A DNA stretch of 64,000 nt from Gammaproteobacteria bacterium (GTDB lineage: Bacteria; Pseudomonadota; Gammaproteobacteria; Burkholderiales; Burkholderiaceae_C): positions 62,001 to 126,000 of the forward strand of contig JAHIYE010000023.1 in the NCBI GenBank assembly GCA_018815325.1, read 5' to 3'. A program made the position numbers and the translations under genes. Below are positions 8,796 through 17,313 of this stretch, piece by piece (the first letter of the stretch is position 1; the number at the start of each line of letters is the position of its first letter). The notes under the pieces were generated by a model. It did not search any database, was not told the DNA's origin, and saw nothing but the letters and a program-made list of their open reading frames with translations.

Positions 8796-9564
8796 GAAGC
8801 CCCGCGCGAAGTCCCCTCAGCCGTCTTGCTCACACCCAGGGAGCCTTGCCGCCTCCCTGCCTTGGGGCCTGCGGCCCATCCTGTTCCTGCTGCTGGCCTT
8901 GGCCCTGCCCGCCCAGGCCCAGTCCTCCTGCGCCAGCGACGGGCAGCCCGTACCCACCGCGCTGCTTGAGCGTTTCATCGATGCCGATTGCGAGTCCTGC
9001 TGGCGCCAGCCACCGGCTACCGCGACTGACATGACCTCACTGTCAATCGACTGGATTACCCCGGGTGAGCGCGGCGACGAGGCAACGCTGTCGGCGGCGG
9101 CCACGCGCGATGCACTGGCCCGGCTGGCGCATCTGGGATTGAAAGCACCGGCCCAGGAAATGAACCACCAGACCCGCATTGAAGCGCCTCGGACGGGTCT
9201 GCGGGTGGCGCATGGCCTGGCCGTCAATGACTACATCGGCGTCTCCATCGAATTCAGGCTGCCCCGGCAGCGCAAGCCTCCGTCGGGCCCCTTGAGCGCC
9301 TGGCTCTTGCTGGTGGAAACACTGCCCGCGGGCAGCGAAGGCAGCCCCATCGCCAGAAATATGGTCAGAAATACCTTCCAGCCCTCATGGAATATGCCAA
9401 GGAAGCTATCAAAAAAAGAGCGCCTCGTGTTCCAGGAATTTCGCCCCATGCGCATTCCGCCTGGTGCACGACCTGAGCGGCTGCGGGTCGTGGGCTGGGT
9501 GGAGGACGCCCAGGGCCAGATCATCGCGGCAGCCCAGTCGCGCTGCACTGAAGTGCCACCGTGA
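8794..9564 (+). CDS. Exported hypothetical protein
   Basis: A 256-residue protein beginning at ATG 8794. A basic N-region is followed by a leucine/alanine-rich hydrophobic segment ending 'ALPAQAQSS', a good Sec signal peptide (about residues 20-44). The mature part has several cysteines ('CASDG', 'DCESCW', 'SRC') that could form periplasmic disulphides. I do not recognise the family. The ATG is shared head-to-head with uvrD, and a rho-independent terminator follows at 9601. One copy of the short repeat (9380-9408 core) lies in frame within it. Confidence 0.65.
   Translation: MKPRAKSPQPSCSHPGSLAASLPWGLRPILFLLLALALPAQAQSSCASDGQPVPTALLERFIDADCESCWRQPPATATDMTSLSIDWITPGERGDEATLSAAATRDALARLAHLGLKAPAQEMNHQTRIEAPRTGLRVAHGLAVNDYIGVSIEFRLPRQRKPPSGPLSAWLLLVETLPAGSEGSPIARNMVRNTFQPSWNMPRKLSKKERLVFQEFRPMRIPPGARPERLRVVGWVEDAQGQIIAAAQSRCTEVPP
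9377..9423 (+). repeat. Dispersed short repeat, copy in exported-protein gene
   Basis: AGCCCT at 9380 and GCTA at 9405 are separated by exactly 19 bases, followed by TCAAA and a run of A. The same arrangement occurs near 15620, 49709, 60551 and 61990. This copy lies inside the coding region at 8794-9564 and does not break the frame. Confidence 0.55.
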
Positions 9565-9599
9565 AACGCATGCACCGTGTACAGCGGGTAGAATCAATC

Positions 9600-9632
9600 A
9601 CCGGGCCCAAGCATTTGTGGCCCGGTTTTTTG
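9600..9632 (+). terminator. Rho-independent terminator
   Basis: A 7-bp stem CCGGGCC/GGCCCGG (9601-9607 with 9619-9625) and an 11-base loop are followed by six T on the plus strand. It sits 36 bases after the exported-protein stop and isolates that gene from guaC. Confidence 0.85.
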
Positions 9633-9728
9633 TTTCTGCATGCCAGCGAAAAACCGGGCCCAGTCCAAGCGCTCCCTCGTTGAAAAAATGATTTTTCTGC
9701 GATACCTTTGGACAGGAAAGAGGGCTTG

Positions 9729-10706
9729 ATGGACATCTTCGACTACGAAAACATACTGCTGCTGCCGCGCAAGTGCCGCGTGGAGAGCCGCTCCGAGTGC
9801 GACACCAGCGTCGAACTGGGTGGGCGCAGCTTCCGCATCCCTGTGGTGCCGGCCAACATGAAGACCGTGGTGGATACATCCATCTGCCTGTGGCTCGCAC
9901 AGAACGGCTACTTTTATGTGATGCACCGCTTCGACCTGGACAACGTCAAGTTCGTACAGGCCATGAAAGCCAAGGGTGTCTTTGCCTCGATCTCGCTGGG
10001 TGTCAAAAAGGCGGACTACGACGCCGTCGACCAACTCGCAGCACTGGGCCTGGCGCCGGAGTACATCACGATCGACGTGGCCCATGGCCATGCCGACACC
10101 GTGAAGAACATGATCGAGTACCTCAAGGGCAAGCTGCCTGAGAGCTTCATCATCGCCGGCAATGTGGGTACGCCCGAGGCGGTGATCGACCTGGAAACCT
10201 GGGGTGCCGACGCCACCAAGGTCGGCATCGGTCCGGGCAAGGTCTGCATCACGCGGCTCAAGACCGGCTTTGGCACCGGCGGCTGGCAGCTCAGCGCGCT
10301 CAAGTGGTGTGCCCGCGTCGCGACCAAGCCCATCATCGCCGACGGCGGCATCCGCGAACATGGCGACATCGCCAAGTCCATCCGCTTCGGCGCCACCATG
10401 GTCATGATCGGCTCCATGCTGGCCGGCCACGAGGAGAGCCCCGGCCAGACGGTGGAGGTCGACGGCAAGCTCTACAAGGAGTACTACGGCTCAGCCAGCG
10501 ACTTCAACAAGGGCGAGTACAAGCACGTCGAAGGCAAGCGCATCCTGGAGCCCATCAAGGGCAAACTGGCCGAAACCCTGGTCGAGATGCAGCAGGACGT
10601 GCAAAGCTCCATCAGCTACGCCGGTGGCATCAAACTCATGGATATCCGCAAGGTGAACTATGTGACGCTGGGCGGCGACAACGCCGGCGAACACCTGCTG
10701 ATGTAA
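9729..10706 (+). CDS. guaC: GMP reductase
   Basis: A 325-residue IMPDH/GMPR-family TIM barrel. '[16 protein letters not shown]' is the conserved N-terminus and '[17 protein letters not shown]' holds the catalytic Cys loop. '[19 protein letters not shown]' and '[11 protein letters not shown]' follow. The CBS subdomain of IMP dehydrogenase is absent, which separates it from GuaB. It converts GMP to IMP with NADPH for purine interconversion. ATG 9729 is chosen over a start seven codons earlier because it follows an AAAGAGGG ribosome site and matches the family N-terminus. Confidence 0.93.
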   Translation: MDIFDYENILLLPRKCRVESRSECDTSVELGGRSFRIPVVPANMKTVVDTSICLWLAQNGYFYVMHRFDLDNVKFVQAMKAKGVFASISLGVKKADYDAVDQLAALGLAPEYITIDVAHGHADTVKNMIEYLKGKLPESFIIAGNVGTPEAVIDLETWGADATKVGIGPGKVCITRLKTGFGTGGWQLSALKWCARVATKPIIADGGIREHGDIAKSIRFGATMVMIGSMLAGHEESPGQTVEVDGKLYKEYYGSASDFNKGEYKHVEGKRILEPIKGKLAETLVEMQQDVQSSISYAGGIKLMDIRKVNYVTLGGDNAGEHLLM

Positions 10707-10710
10707 GGCC

Positions 10711-11556
10711 CTAGATCAGGCGCAAGGCCAGCTGGTGCAGACGCTGCCAGGGCTGTGTCAGGGCCTCCAGCACGCTGAAGTGGTTCAGACCTGGCAGCGC
10801 TTCGCAGACCGGCACGGCTTTCTTGCCCCAGGCGGCCTGCATCAGGGTGTTGTGCCGCAGAAACTCGGGGCTCTCATCGCCCCCCACCAGCGTATAGAGC
10901 ACGCCTTGTCGTGGTCGGGGCATCAAGGCCGGGCTGGCCTGCAAGGCATGCTGCGGGGTAAGCCGCAGTGAGTCTTGCAGAAACGGCGTGTACATGAGCG
11001 GCTCAAGATCGTACAGACCTGAGATCGACATCGCGCTTTGGATGAGCTTGGCCGGCAGCGCCTTGTCAAAGATTGACCAGTTGCAGTCCAGCAGCATGGC
11101 TGCGAGGTGGCCTCCCGCAGAATGGCCAATGACGCTGATACGCCGTGGGTCACCGCCATGGCTGGCGATGTTGCGCCAGATCCAGGCGAGTGCCTTGACC
11201 ATCTGCATCGTGATATCCGGAATCGTCACGGCGGGACACAAGGCATAGTTCGGGACCACCACGCAGGCGCCTTCATGGGTAAACGCTGGGGCAACGAAGG
11301 AATGATCCGACTTGTCGAGCGAACGCCAATAGCCACCGTGAATGAACACCATCACCGGTGCGTTGGGGTTGCTGGCTGGAAATATGTCAAGCGTTTCATG
11401 GGAGCCGGTACCGTACGGCACATCCAGCGTGCAAGGCTCAGACTGCCTCGCTGCTGCTGATGCCTGTGCCCAGTGCTGGAAATGCGCAGCATGTTCAGGC
11501 ACCAGCGCCCGGTTGTTGTACATGCGATCCAGCCAGCCTGTGTCGTACCTTGTCAT
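10711..11556 (-). CDS. Alpha/beta hydrolase (arylformamidase-like)
   Basis: A 281-residue hydrolase with the HGGYW oxyanion motif (about residue 94) and the nucleophile elbow 'GHSAGGHLA', plus a late Asp ('GGDESPEF') and His ('GLNHFSVLEAL'). This pattern is shared by kynurenine formamidases and related carboxylesterases. It is convergent with guaC (4-base gap) and divergent from the GntR gene at 11648. An AAGGAG site precedes its ATG. It may serve the GntR-controlled pathway, since the shared intergenic region holds a palindromic operator, but that is inference. Confidence 0.8.
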   Translation of the reverse strand: MTRYDTGWLDRMYNNRALVPEHAAHFQHWAQASAAARQSEPCTLDVPYGTGSHETLDIFPASNPNAPVMVFIHGGYWRSLDKSDHSFVAPAFTHEGACVVVPNYALCPAVTIPDITMQMVKALAWIWRNIASHGGDPRRISVIGHSAGGHLAAMLLDCNWSIFDKALPAKLIQSAMSISGLYDLEPLMYTPFLQDSLRLTPQHALQASPALMPRPRQGVLYTLVGGDESPEFLRHNTLMQAAWGKKAVPVCEALPGLNHFSVLEALTQPWQRLHQLALRLI

Positions 11557-11624
11557 GCTTTTCTCCTTTTGATGGCCTGTATCTTGGCATAAACCCTGAC
11601 AGCCAATTCCCGGTTTTTATGTAT

Positions 11625-11636
11625 TCTGTATACAGA
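11625..11636. promoter_or_regulatory. Palindromic GntR-type operator
   Basis: TCTGTATACAGA is a perfect 12-bp palindrome, 11 bases before the GntR ATG and between two divergent genes. GTATAC-centred palindromes are common FCD-GntR (FadR/VanR-type) operators. Its position suggests autoregulation and control of the divergent hydrolase. Confidence 0.6.
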
Positions 11637-11647
11637 GTGTCCCTCCC

Positions 11648-12343
11648 ATGACCGCCAAGCTGCTCAAACTGGAAACCGCCCCTGATCTGGTCGATCAGGT
11701 GTACCGCCGCCTGCTCGATGCCATCAGCGAAGGCTCACTGGCACCCGGCGCACGCATCACCCAGGAAGACATCGCGGAACAACTGGCGGTATCACGCCAG
11801 CCTGTGCTGCAGGCCCTGCGCCTGCTCAAGAAAGACGGTTTCGTGCTCGATGCACCGGGCCGTGGTGTGCTGGTTGCGCCGCTGGATGCGGTCTGGATCG
11901 GCAAGGTCTACCAGATTCGATCTGCCCTCGACGCGCTCGCCGTGCGGCTGGCCGCAACTTACCGCTACCAGATGGATCGCAAGCTGATTGATCAGGGACG
12001 CAAGGCTGCACGAGGCAAGAACATCAAGGCCATGATTGACGCCGACATGGCTTTCCACAACGCCATTTATGCCGCGTCGCAAAACCCGCTGATCGAGCAA
12101 AGCGCGAATGTGCACTGGCGGCATTTGCGTCGGGTCATGGGGGCCGTCCTGCAGTCCTCCCGCCAACGCGATGCCGTCTGGGATGAACACGAGGCAATTG
12201 CCGAGGCGATTGCCAGCGGCAATGTCGAACAGGCGATCAAGCTCATCGACCACCACAGCGAGCAGGCCAGCAGCGACCTGACCGCACGCCTCTCCATACA
12301 GCTTTCCAAAACCCTTAGCACCCCGGCAGGAGACCCAGCATGA
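11648..12343 (+). CDS. GntR-family regulator, FCD type
   Basis: A 231-residue regulator. The N-terminal winged helix (about residues 12-75) contains 'VYRRLLDAISEGSLAPGARI' and 'AVSRQPVLQALRLLKKDGFV', and the C-terminal half is an FCD helical ligand domain with 'DADMAFHNAIYAASQNP' and 'DEHEAIAEAI'. It overlaps the next gene by ATGA. Genes 12340-17216 are co-directional with short gaps, so this is probably the local regulator of that operon, de-repressed by a pathway acid. The ligand is unknown. Confidence 0.88.
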   Translation: MTAKLLKLETAPDLVDQVYRRLLDAISEGSLAPGARITQEDIAEQLAVSRQPVLQALRLLKKDGFVLDAPGRGVLVAPLDAVWIGKVYQIRSALDALAVRLAATYRYQMDRKLIDQGRKAARGKNIKAMIDADMAFHNAIYAASQNPLIEQSANVHWRHLRRVMGAVLQSSRQRDAVWDEHEAIAEAIASGNVEQAIKLIDHHSEQASSDLTARLSIQLSKTLSTPAGDPA

Positions 12344-13212
12344 GACTGACACCCGCACAACAGCAACAGTTTGACCGTGAGGGCTACCTGTTCTTCCCCA
12401 GCCTGTTCACGCCCGAGGAAACCCGCAAGCTGACCGATGCAGTCCCCGAACTCTACGAACGGCGCGAGGCCTACAACGTGCGCGAAAAAGGCTCGGAAGC
12501 AGTGCGCACCAACTTTGCTGCCCACATGTACAGCGAGCCATTTGCGCGACTGGCACGGCACCCCCGCATGATTGAACCCGTGGAAGACCTGTTCGGTGAA
12601 CAGCTCTATATGCACCAGTTCAAGATCAACGGCAAGATGGCCTTTGAAGGCGATGTCTGGCAGTGGCACCAGGATTACGGCACCTGGCTCAACGATGACC
12701 TGATGCCGACGGAACGGGCCATGAATGTGGCGATTTTTCTGGACGACGTGAACGAGTTCAATGGTCCGCTGATGTTCATCCCTGGCAGCCACAAGAAAGG
12801 GGTGCTGGAGGCCAGGCACGACCTGCGCACCACCAGCTATCCACTCTGGACCGTGGACAACGACCTGATCCGACAGCTGGTGGAGCGCGCCGGTGGCAGA
12901 CAGGGCGGCATCGTCTCACCCAAGGGGCCAGCCGGCTCCATGATCCTGTTCCACTCCTGCCTGGTGCACGCCTCCACCAGCAACCTCTCCCCCTTCAACC
13001 GCGTGAGTGTCTACCTGAGCCTGTGTGCCGTGAGCAACCACATACGTCGCCACAAGCGTCCCGAATACATTGCCCACCGCGACTTCACGCCGATCTCCTG
13101 CCTGCCCGATGACTGCCTGCTCAAGGACTATCCCGTCGACCTGCCATGGAAAGACGGCCTGCCGGCCAGCGCGCTGCAGACCTCGATGGATGAATTCAAA
13201 CTTGCCGCCTGA
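12340..13212 (+). CDS. Phytanoyl-CoA dioxygenase-family (PhyH) oxygenase
   Basis: A 290-residue Fe(II)/2-oxoglutarate-dependent oxygenase of the PhyH group. The metal triad is visible as 'WQWHQDYGTW' (His-x-Asp, about residue 110) and a distal His in 'LFHSCLVHAS' (about residue 208), with an Arg in 'FNRVSVYLS' for 2-oxoglutarate. An AGGAG site precedes the ATG, which overlaps the GntR stop. Family members hydroxylate small polar or lipid-like substrates; this one probably starts the breakdown of the unknown compound handled by the following genes. Confidence 0.82.
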   Translation: MRLTPAQQQQFDREGYLFFPSLFTPEETRKLTDAVPELYERREAYNVREKGSEAVRTNFAAHMYSEPFARLARHPRMIEPVEDLFGEQLYMHQFKINGKMAFEGDVWQWHQDYGTWLNDDLMPTERAMNVAIFLDDVNEFNGPLMFIPGSHKKGVLEARHDLRTTSYPLWTVDNDLIRQLVERAGGRQGGIVSPKGPAGSMILFHSCLVHASTSNLSPFNRVSVYLSLCAVSNHIRRHKRPEYIAHRDFTPISCLPDDCLLKDYPVDLPWKDGLPASALQTSMDEFKLAA

Positions 13213-13222
13213 ACTGGACACC

Positions 13223-14581
13223 ATGAACCTCTATACCAAACTGCAACAACGCGCCGCCAACAACCAGCCCGTGCGCGTGGGCCTCATTGGCGCCGGAAAA
13301 TTCGGCTCCATGTACCTGGCACAGATCCCCCGCACGCCCGGCGTGCACCTGGTAGGCATCGCCGACCTGTCGCCCGACGCAGCACGGGTCAACCTCACCC
13401 GGGTGGGATGGAAGCCGGCGTCGGTCAAGGCAAAGAGCGCCGAAGAAGCGCTCAAGACAGGTGCGACCTGGATCACGGAGGACTGGAAAGCGCTGGTATC
13501 TCACCCACAGATCGACATCATCGTGGAGTGCACCGGCAACCCCATCGCCGCCGTCGATCACATTCTGGAAGCCTTTGCGCACGGCAAGCACGTGGTCAAC
13601 GTCACCGTCGAAGCCGATGCGTTTTGTGGGCCCCTGCTGGCGCGCAAGGCCGCGGCTGCCGGCGTGGTGTACTCGCTCGCATTTGGCGACCAGCCAGCCC
13701 TGATCTGCGATCTGGTGGACTGGGCCCGCACTTGCGGCTTCCCTGTGGTTGCGGCGGGCCGGGGACACAAATGGCTGCCGCACTTCACCGAGTCCACGCC
13801 CGACACGGTCTGGGCCAACTATGGCCTCACGCCCGAACAAGCGGCTCGCGGTGGCCTCAACCCCAAGATGTTCAACAGTTTCCTGGATGGCTCCAAACCC
13901 TCCATCGAGAGCACTGCCGTGGCCAACGCGACAGGCCTGACAGTGCCCAGCAACGGCCTGCTCTACCCGCCAGCCAGCGTGGAGGACATCCCCTATGTGA
14001 CCCGCCCCAGGAGCGAAGGTGGCGTGCTCGAACGCAAGGGCATGGTGGAGGTGATCTCCTCTCTGGAAGCCGATGGCCGCAAGATTCCCTACGACATCCG
14101 CATGGGCGTGTGGGTCACGGTCGAAGCCGAGACCGACTACATCAAGAACTGCTTCGAGGAGTACAACGCCCATACCGACCCGAGCGGCCGCTATTTCACG
14201 CTCTACAAGCGCTGGCACCTGATCGGGCTTGAGGTGGGCGTGTCGGTCGCCAGTGTCGCGCTGCGCGGCGAGCCCACGGGCGTGGCCACCTGCTGGAATG
14301 CGGACGTGGTGGCCACCGCCAAACGTGATCTGAAAGCGGGGGAAATGCTCGATGGTGAGGGCGGCTACACCGTCTGGGGCAAGCTGCTGCCGGCCGAGAC
14401 CTCGCTGCGCATCGGAGGGCTGCCACTGGGACTGGCACACAACGTCAAGCTCGTGCGGGCTGTGAAGAAGGGGCAATCATTGAGCTGGGCCGATGTGGCG
14501 ATGGACGAAACCAGCCGCGCCTTCCTGCTGCGGCGCGAGATGGAAGCACAGTACGGAGCGTTACAACTGAAGGTCGCCTGA
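13223..14581 (+). CDS. Rossmann-SAF domain oxidoreductase
   Basis: A 452-residue NAD(P)-binding protein. The Rossmann fingerprint 'VGLIGAGKFGSMYLAQI' starts near residue 18, followed by a homoserine-dehydrogenase/Gfo-Idh-like core ('VECTGNPIAAVDHILEAF', 'NVTVEADAFCGP'). The C-terminal ~90 residues ('KRDLKAGEMLDGEGGYTVWG', 'VKLVRAVKKGQSLSW') are a SAF domain as found in sialic-acid synthases and altronate dehydratase. Such two-domain proteins occur in sugar-acid and polyol catabolic operons. The start at ATG 13223 is ten bases after the dioxygenase stop. The substrate is unknown. Confidence 0.75.
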   Translation: MNLYTKLQQRAANNQPVRVGLIGAGKFGSMYLAQIPRTPGVHLVGIADLSPDAARVNLTRVGWKPASVKAKSAEEALKTGATWITEDWKALVSHPQIDIIVECTGNPIAAVDHILEAFAHGKHVVNVTVEADAFCGPLLARKAAAAGVVYSLAFGDQPALICDLVDWARTCGFPVVAAGRGHKWLPHFTESTPDTVWANYGLTPEQAARGGLNPKMFNSFLDGSKPSIESTAVANATGLTVPSNGLLYPPASVEDIPYVTRPRSEGGVLERKGMVEVISSLEADGRKIPYDIRMGVWVTVEAETDYIKNCFEEYNAHTDPSGRYFTLYKRWHLIGLEVGVSVASVALRGEPTGVATCWNADVVATAKRDLKAGEMLDGEGGYTVWGKLLPAETSLRIGGLPLGLAHNVKLVRAVKKGQSLSWADVAMDETSRAFLLRREMEAQYGALQLKVA

Positions 14582-14642
14582 CAAAATACAATGCACGACA
14601 GCCTCCCCAGAGAGGCCGCGACCCAGGAGAAAGAGGAGTCTC

Positions 14643-15512
14643 ATGAATATCGCTGTATTGGGCATCGGCATGATGGGTTTTCCCATGGCTCGCCGCCTTT
14701 GCGAAGCAGGTCATAGCGTGCACGCCTGGAACCGCAGCCGTGACAAGGCCGAGCGACTCACCCCCTTCGGTGCCATCGTCCATGAACACGCCAAGGATGC
14801 CGCGGCTTGCGCCGATATGGTGATCACAATGCTGGAGAACGGCAACGTGGTCGGAGAAGTTCTTTTTGCATCGGGCGTGGCCCGCGCCATGAAACCGGGC
14901 ACGCTGCATGTTGACATGTCCTCCATCAAGCCTGCCGAGGCACGCGAGCACGCCCGACGCCTCAACGAGATGGGCATCACGCACCTCGATGCCCCTGTCT
15001 CGGGCGGCACCGTGGGCGCCGAGGCCGGCACGCTGGCCATCATGGCTGGCGGCAAGGCCACCTCATTCGAACGCGCCCGCAAGGCCTTCGAGGCCATGGG
15101 CCGCGCCACCCTGGTCGGCCCCAGCGGTTCAGGTCAGCTGGCCAAGCTGGCCAACCAGATGATTGTGGGAATCACCATCGGTGCGGTGGCCGAGGCCTTG
15201 CTGCTGTGCGCCAAGGGTGGTGCCGACATGGCCAAGGTCAAGGAGGCCATCACGGGCGGCTTTGCCGACAGCAAGGTGCTGCAGGTCCATGGCCAGCGCA
15301 TGGTGGAGCGTGACTTTACGCCACGCGCGCGCATGTCGGTGCAACTCAAGGACATGCGCAATGCGCTCGATACCGCCAAGGAAATCGGCTTCAACGCGCC
15401 CATCACCTCCCTCTTCGAGATTCTGTATGCCAGCAGTGTCGAGCACGGCCTGACGGATCTGGACCATGCGGGCCTCTTTGTCGAACTGGCCCTGCGCAAT
15501 GACATGGAATAA
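14643..15512 (+). CDS. Beta-hydroxyacid dehydrogenase (HIBADH family)
   Basis: A 289-residue 3-hydroxyisobutyrate/tartronate-semialdehyde reductase-type enzyme. It has 'IAVLGIGMMGFPMARRL' at the N-terminus, the substrate motif 'DAPVSGGTVGAEAGTLAIMAGG' region (about residues 118-140), catalytic Lys in 'KLANQMIVG', and the usual helical C-terminal dimer domain. A strong GAGGAG ribosome site precedes it. It likely interconverts a beta-hydroxyacid and a semialdehyde with NAD(P). The substrate should be read together with the dioxygenase and SAF oxidoreductase of the same operon. Confidence 0.85.
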   Translation: MNIAVLGIGMMGFPMARRLCEAGHSVHAWNRSRDKAERLTPFGAIVHEHAKDAAACADMVITMLENGNVVGEVLFASGVARAMKPGTLHVDMSSIKPAEAREHARRLNEMGITHLDAPVSGGTVGAEAGTLAIMAGGKATSFERARKAFEAMGRATLVGPSGSGQLAKLANQMIVGITIGAVAEALLLCAKGGADMAKVKEAITGGFADSKVLQVHGQRMVERDFTPRARMSVQLKDMRNALDTAKEIGFNAPITSLFEILYASSVEHGLTDLDHAGLFVELALRNDME

Positions 15513-15524
15513 GAAAGTCACCGA

Positions 15525-17216
15525 ATGCCTGACACACCTGAGCTGCTGATCCGCAACGCCCTGGTATTTGACGGCTCCGGGGCTGAGCCCGCTATCAAAG
15601 ATGTAGCTATCAGCGCAGGTAATATAAGGGCCATCGGTCAAAATATTCCTCAGAATGCGAGACAAACCGTGGATGCCGGAGGCCTGGCGCTGATGCCCGG
15701 CATCATCGACAGTCACACCCATTTTGATGCCCAGATCACCTGGGATCCCTATGTCCGCCCGTCCCCGGCACTGGGTGTCACCACGGCAGTCATCGGCAAC
15801 TGCGGTTTCACGATTGCCCCCTGCAAGCCGGCCGACCGCGATCTCACCATGCGCCACCTCACCCAGGTTGAAGGCATGTCAATCGACGCGCTGCGCCAGG
15901 GCATCGACTGGAACTTCGAAACCTTTCCGCAGTACCTGGCTCTGCTACGCCACAAGGGGAGCGCGGTCAATATCGCCGCTTATATCGGCCACTCCTCGGT
16001 TCGCACCTGGGTCATGGGAGAAGACGCATCGCAACGTGCGGCGACATCGGACGAGATCAATCAAATGGCGCAAATCGTGCGCGATGCCATGAGCGCTGGC
16101 GCCGTCGGTTTTTCCAGCAGCACCAGCCCTGCTCACAACGGTGAGGGTGGGCTGCCCATGCCCTCTCGCCTGGCCAGCGACGAGGAAATGATGGCCCTCG
16201 TCAAAGCCATGGGCGAACAGGGTAAAGGCGTCTACATGGTCACCAAGGGTGGGCAGATGCCCGTCTCATTGCTGGAGGACATGGCAGCCCAGTCCCGCCG
16301 TCCCGTCATGGTTGCCGCCTTGCTGCACAACAGCACCAACCCTGGTGCCGTCTTCAAGGACCTTGATGCCATCGCAGAGGCCAATGCACGTGGCCGCAAG
16401 CTGATTGGCCAGGTTTCCTGCTGTCCCCTGACGATGGACTTCAGCCTGGCTTCGCCCTACCCTGTTGAAGGCCTGCAGAGCTGGAAACCCGCGCTCGGCC
16501 TGTCCGGCGACGCGCTCAGGCATGTGCTGGCCGACACCGGGTTCCGCGAGAACGTGCGCAAGGAGTTGGCCACTACCGCCACCTTCCGCCTGTTCAACAA
16601 CGAATGGGACAAGGTACATGTGGTGGAAACGGCCTTGCCCGCCAACGCCGGGCTGGAGCAACGTACCGTGGCAGAACTCGCCCACGCGCTAGGCAAAGAT
16701 CCACTCGACTTCATGCTGGACCTGGCACTGGCAGAAAACTTGCAGACCGTATTCACGGCCCAGCTGCTCAACAGCGATACAGACGCGGTTGGCCGCATGC
16801 TGAACCACCCGCACAGTCTCGTCTCCCTGAGCGATGCGGGCGCACACCTGACCTTTTTCAATGACGCCGGTTTTGGCCTGCACCTGCTCGGCCACTGGGT
16901 ACGCGAACAGGGTGCCATGGGCCTCAGCGATGCGGTACGCCGCCTCACCTCGCAGCCCGCCAGCGTGTTTGGCATGCAGGGCCGTGGCCTGATTCGTGAA
17001 GGCTATGCCGCTGACCTGCTGATGTTTGATCCAGCTGCCGTAGGACGCTCCCCCAAACGTCGCGTGTTTGATCTGCCAGGTGGCGCGGCGCGCCTCACCA
17101 CGGATGCGCTGGGCGTGCATGGGGTGTGGGTTAACGGGCAGCAGGTGGCGGATAGCCAGGGTCTGTGTGCCAGAGCACCACTCTGCGGCCAGCTGCTGAC
17201 GGCGTTTGACTCCTGA
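15525..17216 (+). CDS. D-aminoacylase-like amidohydrolase
   Basis: A 563-residue metal-dependent amidohydrolase of the N-acyl-D-amino-acid deacylase group. 'DSHTHFD' (HxH, about residue 65), 'GNCGFTIAP' with the metal-bridging Cys, and 'SDAGAHLT' near residue 440 are present, with a composite beta-sandwich built from both ends. The segment that in D-aminoacylases normally carries a metal His ('TH.R') reads 'VTKGG', so the metal site may differ. It is last in the GntR operon. It may hydrolyse an amide, carbamate or cyclic imide in the pathway. One short-repeat copy lies in frame near the N-terminus. Confidence 0.78.
   Translation: MPDTPELLIRNALVFDGSGAEPAIKDVAISAGNIRAIGQNIPQNARQTVDAGGLALMPGIIDSHTHFDAQITWDPYVRPSPALGVTTAVIGNCGFTIAPCKPADRDLTMRHLTQVEGMSIDALRQGIDWNFETFPQYLALLRHKGSAVNIAAYIGHSSVRTWVMGEDASQRAATSDEINQMAQIVRDAMSAGAVGFSSSTSPAHNGEGGLPMPSRLASDEEMMALVKAMGEQGKGVYMVTKGGQMPVSLLEDMAAQSRRPVMVAALLHNSTNPGAVFKDLDAIAEANARGRKLIGQVSCCPLTMDFSLASPYPVEGLQSWKPALGLSGDALRHVLADTGFRENVRKELATTATFRLFNNEWDKVHVVETALPANAGLEQRTVAELAHALGKDPLDFMLDLALAENLQTVFTAQLLNSDTDAVGRMLNHPHSLVSLSDAGAHLTFFNDAGFGLHLLGHWVREQGAMGLSDAVRRLTSQPASVFGMQGRGLIREGYAADLLMFDPAAVGRSPKRRVFDLPGGAARLTTDALGVHGVWVNGQQVADSQGLCARAPLCGQLLTAFDS
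15590..15649 (-). repeat. Dispersed short repeat, copy in amidohydrolase gene
   Basis: On the minus strand GGCCCT and GCTA are separated by exactly 19 bases, the spacing shared by the other copies. It lies within codons about 22-42 of the amidohydrolase and keeps the frame. Confidence 0.5.
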
Positions 17217-17313
17217 GGAACTTCAGACGCCAGCGTGGCATTGCGCCAGCTACATCAGGGCAAGGGCTGACAAACGATTGGTCAGCGGCCGGGGGGGCGG
17301 ACGCGCAGCCGAC

